A DNA stretch of 64,000 nt from Plasmodium brasilianum (lineage: Eukaryota > Apicomplexa > Aconoidasida > Haemosporida > Plasmodiidae), in the NCBI RefSeq assembly GCF_023973825.1, contig NC_090122.1, forward strand, positions 2,057,130-2,121,129, in the 5' to 3' direction. This document shows, one piece after another, positions 38,890-52,346 of the stretch. Under the pieces are notes generated by a model that was not told the DNA's origin, searched no databases, and was given only the letters and a program-made list of their open reading frames with translations. Both the position numbers and the translations under genes were made by a program. Numbering within the stretch: position 1 is the stretch's first letter; every line of letters starts with the position of its first letter.

Positions 38890-39176
38890 TAACTTGTGCA
38901 CGCTCATTTACATGGATACTTACTAATAAAGTTATTTATTAAGCTTTTTCCCAATGAATCAAATATATCATTTTGCTTAGTATCAACATTGAAAATATGA
39001 TTGAAATTGAAAATTTTAGTTTTCACTTCATTCATATCATTGTAGTTTTTTTTTTTTTCGAATAAATGTAATTGATTATTGTTAACTTTATATATTGCAC
39101 AATCTTCATTTTTTAATTCAGACAAATTTTCCACGTTAGGTTTAATTCTTAGAAAAACCTTAATGTTTTCCTGCAT
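35731..39176 (-). CDS. Kinesin with N-terminal motor domain, nine exons
   Basis: Exons (5' to 3'): 38924-39176, 38577-38731, 38409-38466, 38148-38251, 37985-38032, 37789-37895, 37580-37648, 37261-37462 and 35731-37095. The phases agree; 2361 nt give 786 residues. Kinesins walk on microtubules using ATP. Landmarks: VFLRIKP near the start, P-loop GNTNSGKT at 95-102, IIEIYLEKIRDL, REDKKGNTYVENI, switch I NLVSSRSH at 226-233, switch II DLAGSE at 254-259, YRDSKLTRLL and GNSFTYILICLN, then FAKRCKKIKQ at the motor end (about 365). The P-loop has Asn residues where most kinesins read GQTGSGKT, and the neck and tail (about 410 residues) match no subfamily I know. Sequence runs of Lys near exon 4 are intron. 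Subfamily cannot be given. Spindle or axoneme roles are possible. Confidence 0.9.
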
Positions 39177-40043
39177 ATTTAAAGGTTTTTATCTTTGTGC
39201 TATAATTTTATGGTTTTCATAAAGGCCTTAATTATATTAGTGATTAAAGGGGACAAGACGAATTAGAGACTGAGGGTACTGTACAAGGAGTGATTGAGAA
39301 GAATTCATTCAACATGCATCTGTATATTTATCTATATCTAGCTATCTACATATCTATATTTATATATATGAATATGCACACATAAACTAAAACATGTGAA
39401 CATATAAGTGTAAAAGCGTAATATCAGAAAAGGACTTGTTGTTAACACTAATTCGGTAGAAGCTGCATATAATTTTATTAGACAATAAAATGTGTAAAAA
39501 AACATACTAATTCTACAAACCTAGCTAGTTTATACAATATTCCTATGTACCTTGTGCATTTTATATTAGCTAAAGTGTTTTTCCTTTTCTTTTATATTCT
39601 TTTAATGCATTTTACTTTTTTTTGCATATATTTTAATTTTTTCTGCAAACATTTCAATTTTTTTTGCTTACATTTTAATGTTTTTGCGTACATTTTAATG
39701 TTTTTGCGTACATTTTAATATTTTTGCGTACATTTTAATATTTTTGCGTACATTTTAATGTGTTTGCGTACATTTTAATTTACTTTTATACAGTTTAATA
39801 TATTTAAATATATTTTCATTTCTTTTGTTTTTTTTAGTATGTCTTATTGAATTTCATGAAATAATGTTCTCGTGGTAGGGAAAAAAAAAAAAAATAATAA
39901 TAATAATATGTTAATAAACAGCTTTAATGTATTTTAAAAAATATATTAATTTATTAAATTTTAAGATTAAAGTTTAACTGTTCAAATAAATAACTTTTTA
40001 TTGATATTTTAAAAGTGTAGCTTTTCCTAAAACATTCCACTGT
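39177..40043. promoter_or_regulatory. Upstream region of the kinesin gene
   Basis: AT-rich spacer containing the 20-bp repeat at 39661-39780 and a poly(A)/AATAAT stretch near 39879-39908. Nothing coding is seen until the possible exon ending at 40044. Confidence 0.4.
39661..39780 (+). repeat. 20-bp minisatellite, six clean copies
   Basis: The unit is CATTTTAATGTTTTTGCGTA, with degenerate copies to the left (39615-39660) and right. It lies about 500 bp upstream of the kinesin start. The unit length excludes a coding role. Confidence 0.9.
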
Positions 40044-40328
40044 TCATAATTTTTCAGGTCTGTCGAATAATAATATTGTATAGCATTGCAGTTTTCCCTT
40101 TTTATTGCATTCTGAAAATATGTTATATTTGACTTATTTAGTGAAACCCTCGATAATTATAAGATTTAAAACTTTTCCTACATATAAGGGGCTAAGGTAA
40201 TTTAAAATATGTGTATTTATATACTATATATAAAGTGCTCGCGCTTACTCGTATTACATATTTGTGCGTATGTATGTCGTAATAATGTATATGTATCTAT
40301 AACAGGATTGTAAATTTTGTGCGGGCAT
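40044..40328 (-). CDS. Possible small three-exon protein, unknown
   Basis: The model is 40258-40328, 40148-40191 and 40044-40111; phases agree, 60 residues. It reads MPAQNLQSCYRYIYIITTY, then PLYVGKVLNLIIIE and CNKKGKLQCYTILLF before the stop. In the last exon another frame is open for 37 codons, down to 39999, and has a more hydrophilic composition (NAIKRENCNAIQYYYSTDL, NYEQWNVLGKATLLKYQ); it would need a different upstream exon. So a coding exon at 40000-40111 is likely, but the frame is not settled. No family is recognised. Confidence 0.35.
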
Positions 40329-40778
40329 AATTAATGATGCACCATAAGTCCAATAAATATACTGAGATGTGAAGACTAACGGCCTTTATTGAATAAAATA
40401 AATTAGTTTTGCTCAAAATACAAAAAATGAAATAATATGAATGAAATGAAATAAATGATATAAAATAAACGAAAAGAAATAAATAAAATAAAACAAACGT
40501 AATACGTGCGGGAATTATTATATATAAAAGAAATGCCCATACATATTTTAGTGTTTATTTCAAAATTATGGATTACACTGAAAAGACGAAAAAATTATTT
40601 TTTATTTTATTTTATACTGTTTTATTTTATTATATTTTATTTTATTATATTTTATTTTATTATATTTTATATTGTTTTATTTTATTATATTTTATTTTAT
40701 TATATTTTATTTTATTATATTTTATATTAATGTGTTTTATTTTTTACTGTGTAAACACTAACTTAAAGTAATACTATT
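40329..40778. repeat. TTTTATTATAT low-complexity tract and spacer
   Basis: 40590-40735 is a near-regular TTTTATTTTATTATAT tract. The rest is the 3' region of the giant Asn-rich gene. Open frames here are Phe/Tyr/Leu repeats of no coding value. Confidence 0.6.
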
Positions 40779-43700
40779 CTATTGAATATTTAAATCGAAA
40801 TTCTTTTGCTTTAACAGTAAGTCATTCGTTTGACGAAACTCTTTTGCAAAATTCGTGTTGATAAATGTATTGGAAATATTTATAAAATTATTATTGCCTT
40901 CAACTAATTGAGATATATTTAATGAGGTGTTGGTACTTGTGTTTTTATTATATGAGTTCGTGTAAGCTTTGATATCATTTGTTCTTCTACCGTTCTTTGG
41001 ATTATTATAATAATTTGGATTAAAAGAGTTTGAAGTATTACCATTATTACTATTACTATTGTTACTACTATTGCTACTATAACCATTATTACAATTATTA
41101 TTAATACCATTACAGTTACTACTACCGCTGTCATTACAGTAGTAGTTATTGCTGAAATTCATATAACAAGTATTAGGTGATGCACTACTATTTGAGACAT
41201 GATCGACAAAAGAAGGTTCTTCTTCAGTCATATTTTGATTGATAATAAGTTCATCATTTTGATTAAAACTTTGGCAAATAATATTAGACAAAATATTATT
41301 TCCAATCAATTTTCTATTTGTTACAACACTATGCATGCTGCTGTTAACAAAACTGTCGTTAAATAAGTTGTGGTTGTTGCATATATTTTTATATATAGCG
41401 TTGTTTGTATTTCCTGTTAAATTTTCATTAATAACACCATTGTTATTAATTAAATTTTGATTCAAAACCTTGCTACCTTCGAGGGTACTTGGCTTAGGCA
41501 CTCCACTGTCGCAACTGCTGTCGTCATTATTACCATAATTATTATCGTAATTGTTGTCATCTCTGTTGCCCTCACCATTGTTACTGTAATTTTCCTTATA
41601 ATTGTCATAGTTGTCGTTATCATCATTGGTATCATTGACATTGTTAGTACCATTCATTGATGTATTAATAGAGGTATTATTAGTAGGATTAATAGAAGAG
41701 TTTCTTGCTGCACTCTTCGCTGTGCTCTTAAGAGAACCCTTAGAAACAGTATTTTGATTTTTTTTTTTTTTCCCCTTATATAGTGTTGCATTATTTATTG
41801 AATTACTTATATTTTTACACTTATCATAAGTATAGGTACTGTGGTGTACTCCATTTTTGCTACTTTCGTTATGGCTATTGTTATATTTTCTTTTTTTCTT
41901 ATATTTGCATAATTTTTTAGTTAATCTAATAATTTTGTTTTTATTATTGAAAAATTCACTAATATGTTCTTTATAAAAATGTAAAACAGTTTTATCAATA
42001 TCAATCATTCTTTTTCTTTTTGTTGTCCTTGAGCTAGCAACATTTTTACTAAACCTCGTTTCCATCAATTTCAGATTTATACAATCAATGTCAATATTAT
42101 CTTCAGGAATATACTTATTTATCTCGTTAGAGTTTAGATAATTATTTTTTAAAAATGTCCCATAGCTACCATTACAACATCTAGGTACCCAAAGAAGATC
42201 ATGAGAATTGGTTTTATTATGAATAATGTCAATAATACTAATATAAAATTTAACTTTTCCAAACAAATATAACATAGAAAAACTTGATTTATTTTCTTCG
42301 AAATTGCTTATATCCTCTTCATTTATATCAACGGAACTTGAATAATCATTGATTGTGCTGTTATCTTCTTGCATATTTTTTAAATTATCCTCATTATTAT
42401 ACTCGTTATTTTCCTCATTGTTATCCTCATTATTTTCATCATTATTTTCATCATTATTTTCATCATTATTTTCATCATAATTGTCATCATTATTTTCATT
42501 ATTAATTTCATCATTGTGGTTATTAACGTCAGCATTATTGTTCCTGTTGCTGTTATTATTATCATTATTACTGCTATTGCTGTTATTATTATCATTATTA
42601 CTGCTATTGCTGTTATAATTACCATTACTACTACCATTACTATTATCATTGATATTATTATCATTATCTATCTGCTTATCATCCTTTCTCAAATTAGGCA
42701 TACCATCGTTTTTCACGTAATCATTTGAGCTTATATCATTTGTGCTAATGAAACATTTTTGTTCCATTTCTTTTTTACCTATAAAATCTTTTTCACCCAG
42801 ATTTGAATTATTCGTATTTAAATAACCTCCTGAATTTACATTATAATAATAATTTTGATTGAAGTTATTACCTACATTGTAAATATTTTTAATAGTACAT
42901 TTCCCTGATAAATCATCATTTACATTTTCGTTCATCATGAATGATGTATTATTGCATGCATAATCATTGTAATTGTTTATTATATTTTCATTTTTTAAAG
43001 AGGAAAGATAAGTTTTGTTTCCTGATATATTACATAGATCATTACATAAGTTGTATTGGTTGTTTCTTTGAGTAATAAATAATTCATAGCTGCTACTATT
43101 GTTGTAGTCGTTATTATAACCAGTGCTAGTGCTACTAGGTGGCATATAAATGTTGGAAGAATTCTCAGTATTAACAGCGCTAATGTCAGTAGTTGCTCTG
43201 TAGTAATTTTTATTGCTCATGGTAAGCATTCCATTAATATTACCGTTATTGCTAACACTGGTACTGTGTGCAACATCTGAATTATTATTTTCCTTGATGT
43301 TCAAGCCAATACTCATTTTCTCTATTTTATTTTTAACATCATACTCATGTAATGGGTGGTTGTAATTTTCTTCAACAGATTCTTTATGCGTATTATTTGG
43401 ATCAGTGAAATATACGTCCTCTTCTTGTGCTGCTTTATATCTTGGTATAATATTATTATAAGGGTGTTGGTAATTTTCTCTAACTGGTTCTGTAAAATTA
43501 AAATTAGAAATATAAAAAGGATATATTTTTTCAATTAAATTATCATTATACGTATGATTAAAGGTATTAGGGGAAGGGTTGACGATGTCTCTGACAACCG
43601 TATCAACAGTTGTATCGAAATCTGTGTGAACAACAGTATCAATAACATTATCGACAGCATTATCTGTGGTCATAAAACTGTTGGAAGGCGTATGAAATCT

Positions 43701-46700
43701 GCTTTTTCCTACGAAGTATTTACCTGAGTTATCAAAATTTATGCCATTTTGCTGGTTTATTCGATAGCTGTTTATATAACCTTGACAATTGTTACTATTA
43801 CTGCCTATATTATTTTCACAATTGTCTATATGTATGTATTGTGAATTTACTTGGCTATTTTCATTTCTATAATAGAATGATGAATTATTATATAAATTAA
43901 GCTTGTTTTGTGCATTAAATGCGTTCTGGTTATCATCGTGTATATTACTAGTAAATTTATTGTAATTATTATAATATAAATACAAATTCGTATTATTTAT
44001 ATTTTCAGAATGCTCTTTTGGCATAGTATTATCTTCAAATGATGATGGAACGATATGGTTGGTCTTACCTATATCACTACTTTTATTACCTAAGTAATAA
44101 TTTTCACTCCAAAATTTAGAACTTCCAATTTGACCATTTTCTTGTATATATTCTTGTTTATCATAATTGAAATTATTTTCTATTTCTAATGTTGGAAATT
44201 CATTTGTGTTATATGGTCCATTTGTCTTATTAGGAGCAAGATCATTATAATAATTCATATTTTTTGTACTATATAAATTATTCCTATTTTTTATGTTATA
44301 TGTATGATTATTATTGAAATTCACATTATTTGTGTTTGTGATATATTTGTTAATACACTTAATATATATCTGCCGTTCATTCATAAGGTGATCATCTTCT
44401 TGACCGTTAAATTCTTTATTTAAGTCTAATTCTTCATCTAAAATTGCATTATTTGTTGCATTAAAACTGTTTAAAGGAAGATTCATTCCCTGAAATGAGG
44501 GGAAAAGAATCAGTTTATCAACGTAATGAGTACTGTTATTTTTGTGGGAATTTTTCGTGCTTTCGTTTTTACTTCCGTTTTTACTTCCGTTTTTGCCTTC
44601 ATTTTCGATATCGTTCTTACTTCCGTTATTACTTCCACTTTTCCATCCGTCTTCGTTTTTGTTATCATTTCTCATGTCCTTATTTTTCGCCTTTTCCAGG
44701 AGGTCTTCTTCACTCGCTGGATCTAATTCATTTTGAATTTTTATATCATTAAAATGGGAAGAATTATATAATTCCGTCTTAGCTACATTTTCATTCGTCT
44801 TTTGGAACATGTCCGTTTTTACATCCACTTCCTTCCCCTCAGAGACAACATAAAGTGAATCGTTACTTATCTCTTGAACGTAGTTATATGTAAAATTTCT
44901 TTTTATTTTTTTATTTCGTAATGAATCCAAAATAGTAGAATTGTTACTACTTATCTCTGTTGTCATGCACTTGTTTAAAGTCTTTTGTTTTCCTATTTCT
45001 GAAAAAGGAAAATAATGATTATCAATAATTTTTTCTTTTATATAGAAAATTTCGGAATCATTATATGAAAGCCGATGAAAGCTTTTATCGCAATTATTTT
45101 TTTCTGGAGTACCACTATATGTATCATCCATATTTGAAAATTTGTTTACTTTTGTGTTTGCAAGTGTATACTTGTCATACGTATCACATAGGGTCTTCAA
45201 ATTTTTATCTGAATAGATACTGTTTATTGCTTTATTTTCAAATTTTGTATTTATGTCACAATACATCATGTTTCCGTTTTCAATATCACTGGGATCCTTT
45301 TCACATGTATTGTTGATCAATAGGGTATTCATTTTTTCATTGTCACTGCAACTGCCATGGCTACAACTGTAATTATCGAATGAATCAAATTTATCACTTT
45401 TTCCGCTATTTCTAATTACTTCTGAGGGTATATTCTTACATTTAAAAACACGCCCCTTGTAGTCTTCCATAATTTTAGTACTCTCCTTTTTTCTTTTTAT
45501 CGTATTTGATTTTGAATTTAAATTTTGATTTTCCTCTTGAAGTTCTCCTTTTTTAATTTTTTCCCCCTCATTTCGAGATATTTCATTATTTCGAGCTATA
45601 TCGTCATTTTGAGCTATTTCATCTTTTATTTCACCATAAAGTTCTGTTTCGATATATTTGTCACCTTCAGGAAAATTCGAAACATTTTCACATGCCATTT
45701 CCGCAGTCTCATCATCATTATTTTTTTCTTTTTCATAATTCGCATGGTCATTATCATGGAAAATTAAATACTCTTTTGAAGCACTCTGTTCGATTTTATT
45801 TTTTTTGTTCAGTTCGTTCATCCCCTTTATTTGGGCTATTGTATTAAATTCTACGCTTAGATCTAGTTTTTGTTCACACATTAATTCTATTTTACCATTC
45901 TGATTTAAGTCATCTTCATTCGAATTTTTGATTTCTTGTGCTCTTTGCTCTTCAGCTGATTCTTTTCTGTTGTTTCGAGGATTCTCTTGATTCATATTTT
46001 CTACCTTAGAAGAGTCATTTAATTGTAATTGCAAAGGGAAATTATTATTCTCATTATTAATATTATCTATATTATTCATGCTTCTACTATCATTAAGTAG
46101 TTTATTTGTGACATCATCATAGTTTACAGTACAGGTACTCATACGAGTACTAGGAACATCCTTGTTTTTTATTTCCGGAACATTTCTTATTTTTTCTTTA
46201 GATTTCATATTTTTATCTGGACTAAAAGATTCATATTTTACCTTACCAAAATAGTCGTTTATGTCTTGGGTATTAAATACTTTTATGCCATTCATAATAG
46301 GGTTGCTCATTATGGGGATATCCATAATAGGGTTATTCATATTAGCGTTTCTCATAATAGAGTTGCTCATAGTAGGGCTACTTACAACTGGGTCACTCAC
46401 AACCTCGTTATTCATATGTTCACTAAAATAAGAAGTGTTGTTTATGGAGGAGGTATCATCAAGTAATCCACAAGAATTGCAGCAATTGGAAAGGTTAATA
46501 TCGTGCTCATTAAAAGTACTGTTCATTAAACTTCCATACATGATATTTTTATTAGTATCATCATAAGCTTCATTATTTTCGTTATTCGTTATATTCGTGT
46601 AAGTTTGTTTAAAGGGATTGGTATATGCACTAATATGATTCTTCTGATTATAGAAAGATGTATATGAAGTATTTAAAGGCTTCATATTCGTTGAAAGGTT

Positions 46701-49700
46701 AAGTATATTATTGGGATGTCTTGAATTATTTACATAAATAGAATTATTTAATGAATTTTTACTTGTGTAATAGTTATTATTATTTAATGTTGAATAATTC
46801 GAATTTTCCATATTTTTATTATTCAGAAAATCATTTTTATTATTTATATTATTTATATTATTTACATTAAAAGTGTCATGATTTATATGATCGTTAAAAG
46901 TGGTCGATGGATTTATAAAATAACAATAATTAGAATTAATGTCAGAATTTATAAATCGATTTTGATGATTTATTTTCATGTTATTTGAGGGGTTATTTAC
47001 ATCATTTGGTTGTAGATTATACATACTATTATCAATTGAACTATAAATGGTACTATTTGTTATGTCAGCCTTATCAGAAACTATATTATTGTGTGGGATA
47101 TTATCATTTGATGGAGTATTAATCATATGGTTCATATTTTCCCCATTGAAATAAGGGCCACTACTTCCATCAAATACGGCCATTTTAGATGATACATCAT
47201 TTTGTTTTTTTATGAAATACTCACTAGAAACAGGATTGAAATCATAAGATGGTTCGTCATTGTTATTATTGCCATTAACTGTGCTGCTACTACTACTATT
47301 ATCTCCTTGATTACTGCCATTTTTATCCTTCATACTTATACAATCTTTTTTCCCACTGTCTTTAATGCTATTACTCATGTTTTTCATTATGGTGACATCA
47401 TTTAATATTTGTGGGTCTTTATCTGAGCGATTATTATTAGCATGGTAATCATTTAAAACATTATTATAATTAAAATTTGTTTTTCTTTTATTATTATTTA
47501 ATTCTGAATATGATTCGCTGAATTCATTCATGCGAAAATTGTTATTGGGGGTACTTTCATTCATATGTTCATTCTGATTAAAGTTGTTATTAACAACATT
47601 CATTCTATTTACGTTTAGGTTGTATGCACATTTGTAATTAAAACTAGAAATATTAATATTGTTACTATTGTTTATACATGAATTATTGGTAAAATATTCA
47701 TTCATATTTACTTGATTTATGTAATTGTTGTTAAAAAAATTATTATTACAAGTAATATTGTTTAGACCATCACTGCAGTTACTTTTCGAGATATTAGTAT
47801 GGTTATTACTCATATTTATATCTATGTTATTGATCAGGTTATTGGAATAGTCGTTTAAGTTACATATTTTGTTTATGTTTTTAATGAATCCTAGATTTTT
47901 TATACTATTATAATTATCCATATTATCCAAATTATCAACATTTCTAGTTTTATTTGCCATATCATAATTATCATCCATACCATTTAACTCGTTAAAGCAT
48001 TGTGCATCATTTGAATGTTTAATAGTTTCTAAATTGTTTAAATGAGTGTCATTACTCAAATGCATATTATTCACGTTTGAACTGTTCATATGTATATTAT
48101 GAATGCTTAAGTTACCCATTTCTAAGTTGTAACCCTTTATGTCATTTGATGCTGTGCCATTCATTCCTATGTCCCTCATGTTTATGTTAACCATGTTATT
48201 GTTTTTTACGTTACTGACGTATGCGTTACTACTGTTTACGTTATTCAGGTCCATGTTACTACTGTTTACACTGCTCAAGTTACTATAATGATGCTCATGA
48301 TTGCCGAAGGTTTTAGCATCGAAAGAATTTGTATTATTCGTAGGAAATTGATTCCTAAAAGTATTATTATTTCCATCTTTCGATTTATAAAGATATAATG
48401 GAGTTTTTATTATATGCTTAAAAGTAATGTGACGATCAGTATTTATTTGAATTTTTCTGATAATGCTAACACTGCATTTTTTCCCGCTGCCATATATATT
48501 TCCATTATTTAATATAAAAACATGCAAATAATTATCCGTATCCTCTTTTTTCATGCCTAAACATATACATATGCATCTGTGTATATTGTATAATGTCATA
48601 CCGCTATGAATACCTGAAGATTCAAAAGAAATGATAAGGCAATTAACGAATGCGTTTGGTGAAAAAAAAAAAAAAAATTAACTGGACGTGAAATGTGATC
48701 AACTGTGAAACAATGAAGTCGAAGTAAAATGTGCTTCATAATGAAAAAAAAATGTCGGATTGAAATGTGCACGATAAAGAAATAAAAAAAAGTCGAGGAG
48801 AATATATAAAATGAAAAAAAAAAAAAAAAAAGAGTATTAAGATTACCTATGTATCTGCATATGTATTTATTGTTGAAGGAGGTACTTATTTTCAGTTCTA
48901 TAATATCGTACTCATTTATGTTTTTATAAACACGGACATTTTTATCTAACGATACATTTAACGTATTAGTTGTATCGTTATTTGAGGGATGATTTAAACT
49001 GTTACAGTTGTATTCACGGTTTGGGTCTTTGACATGCATATTATTGATGGAATATGCACTGTTCATATTTATATCAGGATGTTGAAAAACATTTTGTTTA
49101 TCTGCATTTTTATTTTCGCAATTAGAACGAAAATTATGTTTTAAGAAATTCTGGCATTTCCCCTGTATCATTATTTCTTTATCAAAAGTGCAACTATTAA
49201 TATTTTTACCAGAGTAGTTATGTTCATCAAATAGCACATTCTTTATTTTGTTACTTTTATTGTTACTGTCATTATTATTGCCACTCGTATTGTTCGTATA
49301 GTTCATGGCGTTTGTGTGGAAATCGGTGTTAATGTTAGGGTTAATCTCAGTGTTAGGGGAAGTGTCTGGGCTAATGTTAGCATTTAACGTCACATTGTTC
49401 TTCGATTGTTCAATATTATTACTAAAAGTACTATCCAGTTGCTCTTTTAGATATAGAATTTTATTATTACAATTATCTTCCCCTTCGTTCAAGCATTTAT
49501 TTAATGAAGACAAGGATACTGTTTTTTCCATTTCTAAAAAACATTTCTTTTCACCCGAATGGTCTCTCATCTTTTCATTTTTAGTTAAAGAATAGTTATC
49601 AACTATATCTTTTTCATCATTATAATTTTGCTTAATTTGATGATTTTCATTTTTGGTTATACTTGATAAAGAGGGAAATATTAATTGATTATCTATTATT

Positions 49701-50116
49701 GGAAAATTTGTTTCATATTTTATTTTTTTAATTTTCTCTATAATATTTTCAAAATGATGAATCAAAGGAGGATATAAAATTAATGATTTTGTTAAAAAAT
49801 TTGAATAGACAAATATTTTATACAAATCATTTTTACTTAATTTTTTAAAATAAAAATGTCTGTCAATGTTGCTATTTTTTATTATTTTAATTAACTTTTT
49901 TATATCATCTTCTTTATCTCTAGTACCACTATCATTATCACTTTCTAGAGAATTTTTAATTGTGTCAGAACAGTTATTTTTTCTACGAAAGGAATAATTA
50001 ATTTTAAAATCATCAAAACCGTTAAAAAAGGACAGTTTTTTTTTGTTCCTTTTTTCACCCTTATTATAAACTGTTATTGGGTTATCATTTTTGTTTTTTT
50101 CTTCCTCGAAGTGCAT
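40779..50116 (-). CDS. Giant Asn-rich protein, two exons, unknown function
   Basis: Exon 1 is 48847-50116 and exon 2 is 40779-48613; the donor (G/GTAATC) and the acceptor (TTTTGAATCTTCAG) join in phase 1 and give about 3034 residues. Two conserved-looking islands stand out from the Asn-rich mass. One is near residues 65-130 (IKKLIKIIKNSNIDRHFYF, KNDLYKIFVYSNFLTKSLIL). The other begins at the splice (NNKYICRYIG, then LYNIHRCICICLG, DNYLHVFILNNGNIYGSGKK). A third, basic stretch lies in the last quarter (GKVKFYISIIDIIHNKTNSH, LLWVPRCCNGSYGTFLKNNY, KTVLHFYKEHISEFF, RLTKKLCKYKKKRK). No transmembrane segment or AP2 domain is seen. The third island's basic end could be a nuclear signal. Function is unknown; I would not guess beyond a nuclear or cytoplasmic scaffold. 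Confidence 0.75.
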
Positions 50117-52346
50117 TTTAAAAAAAAAAAAAGAAAAGAAGAAAGAAGAAAAAAGAGTAATAGAATAAAATAATATATAACAAGATCAAGCAGAGCTCTG
50201 AGTGATCATTGTATGAGTGGTAAAAAAGTTCTTTAAGGAAAATAAAAGTAATAAATAAATAATTATATATGTAATATATGTGCTCTTACTTAGACACATG
50301 TTAACAGGTGAATATAATGGGATACTAAATGTTATATTTCATATAAATTTAATATAACCTATCATTCTGTAACATATAGAAATGGTTTGATATTTTTATA
50401 AAGGGAATGAAAACGAAAAGTATAAATATGAATATATGCCCACGTGTTTTCATGCTTAAACATACATATGCATATGTATGCCCAAACGTGTTTTAATACA
50501 CATAAATCTTCGTAATTACACTGTATCCGCGATTGTTCAAACAAAAGCAAACAATAAGGTGAAAACAAATCTTTTTGTAATTTAAAATACAAGTACACTT
50601 AAAGAAAATTTTAATCTTTCTCAAATAAAAAAAAAAAAAAAAATAGATTATATTATTAAAAAAAATATATTGACTTCACACATTTTTAAAACATTTTCTT
50701 TTATTCCTTCGATAGAAATGTGTGTATAATTGTTAGGTGTATATACACCTAAAAAAAAAAAATAAAAAATAAAATATGACTATGAGCTCAAAATATAACA
50801 ACGTATTATCATATAGCTTTTCCAATTAATTTGGTCATCATAGTAGGATCTTTTGGAAAATAAAATATGGTAATATGTATCCTTTCCTCTTAAGAAATAG
50901 TACCCTCTTAATTTTTTGCTCAGATGTTTGAAAACATAATATATATATACGTATATCTACATATACATTTGAATTAAAATAACCTTAGGTCAATTTGTTA
51001 TTCAAGCGAAACAAGCGTTTTACCTTTGATCCCTTTTTTTTTTTTTTTTCCATTATGTTTTACTGATTAGTTGTTAGTCAAAGGACTAGTAATTTTTCTC
51101 AAATATGTTAAATAATTGAGCAAAGAACATTGCATTATTTGTTGTGATACAGAGTATGATAAACGAAATTAATGTTAATCTAGATTTTTATGAACGAGCT
51201 ATGTATCATTTTGTACTTATAAAACTGTATCATAATTTTAAGTTCTCCAACAAACAACAAAAGTTAATTCTCTATTCCTATTCCTATTACGATTTTCCTA
51301 ATTTTTTATATTAAAAATAAATACGAGCATCTACCTTGTTTTTTCTATATGTAAAATATTGCATTTGGAAAAATATGGAAACATGATGCCCACTAATACT
51401 TGTATATATGTGTATAAACACTTATACAAGTAAGGACTTTCACTAACGTAATAAACAGCTAAAAGTTACTATTTTAATCAAAGCCTGATAAAATAAAATC
51501 TGCTAATACAGAAAATATGCTTCTGTTTACATAAATATATTTACATGTGAACACTTTGTACATATATTTTTACAGCTGAATACATTTTATATAAGCCTAG
51601 CTTCCGTATTATGAAAATAATTGTTTCAAGGTGAATATTAGGAAAAAAAAAAAAAAAGAAAAACAAAATTCTACTTTATAACAATCTTATTTTGTACCAT
51701 TAATTCTGGTTATTTGTATTTATCATTTTTAAGAATAATATGTACTTTAATTTTTTTCTTAAAATTTAATAAAATATATGTATATATGTAAAATGTACAT
51801 ATCTGCATGTATTTATTTATGTCCATATGTATTTATAAATATGAATAAAGAAAAAAAAAATTTTTATAATTTTTTCCTTATGCCAAATAAAGAAAAATTC
51901 GTCACTAAAATTATGTAAGTTCCCAATAATAAAAAGAAAATTTTGATCCAGAAATAAGATAAAAATAACATAAGGTACAAATGAAAAAAAAATAAAGAGG
52001 TATTAAAAAGAGGAACAAGTTAATGTATAAAAAAAAACAAAAACAAAGCATTATTAGAACGTAAAATTTGGCATAAATGGAATCTTAAAGAACGAAAAAG
52101 AAAGAACAAATTTTTGAAATAAGGAGGACATTTATAAAAGTTAAGGCATAATAAAATGAAAAAAAATTTATATTTTAAATATAAAAAAAGAATGTAAAAT
52201 TGAAAGTGAAATTGGTTTAAGAAAAAAAGAAAATTATGTTAAATATATACGTGCAAAGTATTTAACAGAAAAAGAATTAATAAAAGTATATATATACTTA
52301 TAAAGGAAAACATTTCTTGGAAGGACATATTTTTAAATAGGAGTAA
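50117..52346. other. 2.2-kb spacer with possible terminal exon
   Basis: Head-to-head region between the giant gene (-) and the YIPF6-like gene (+). At 50809-50888 the minus strand has an exon-like piece with an acceptor (CTATTTCTTAAG) and 25 residues ending FPKDPTMMTKLIGKAI. A possible first exon (51024-51053, ATG then A16 then GGGATCAAAG before GTAAAA) is one base out of phase with it, and its poly(A) run of 16 could be miscounted. Another frame through the same region is open for about 45 codons. I therefore do not call a gene. Confidence 0.3.

Noticed and set aside
48596..48846. Phe-rich C-terminus of a separate 506-codon gene
   Set aside because: The frame reads through an intron; splicing at 48847/48613 joins it to the giant downstream exon in phase.
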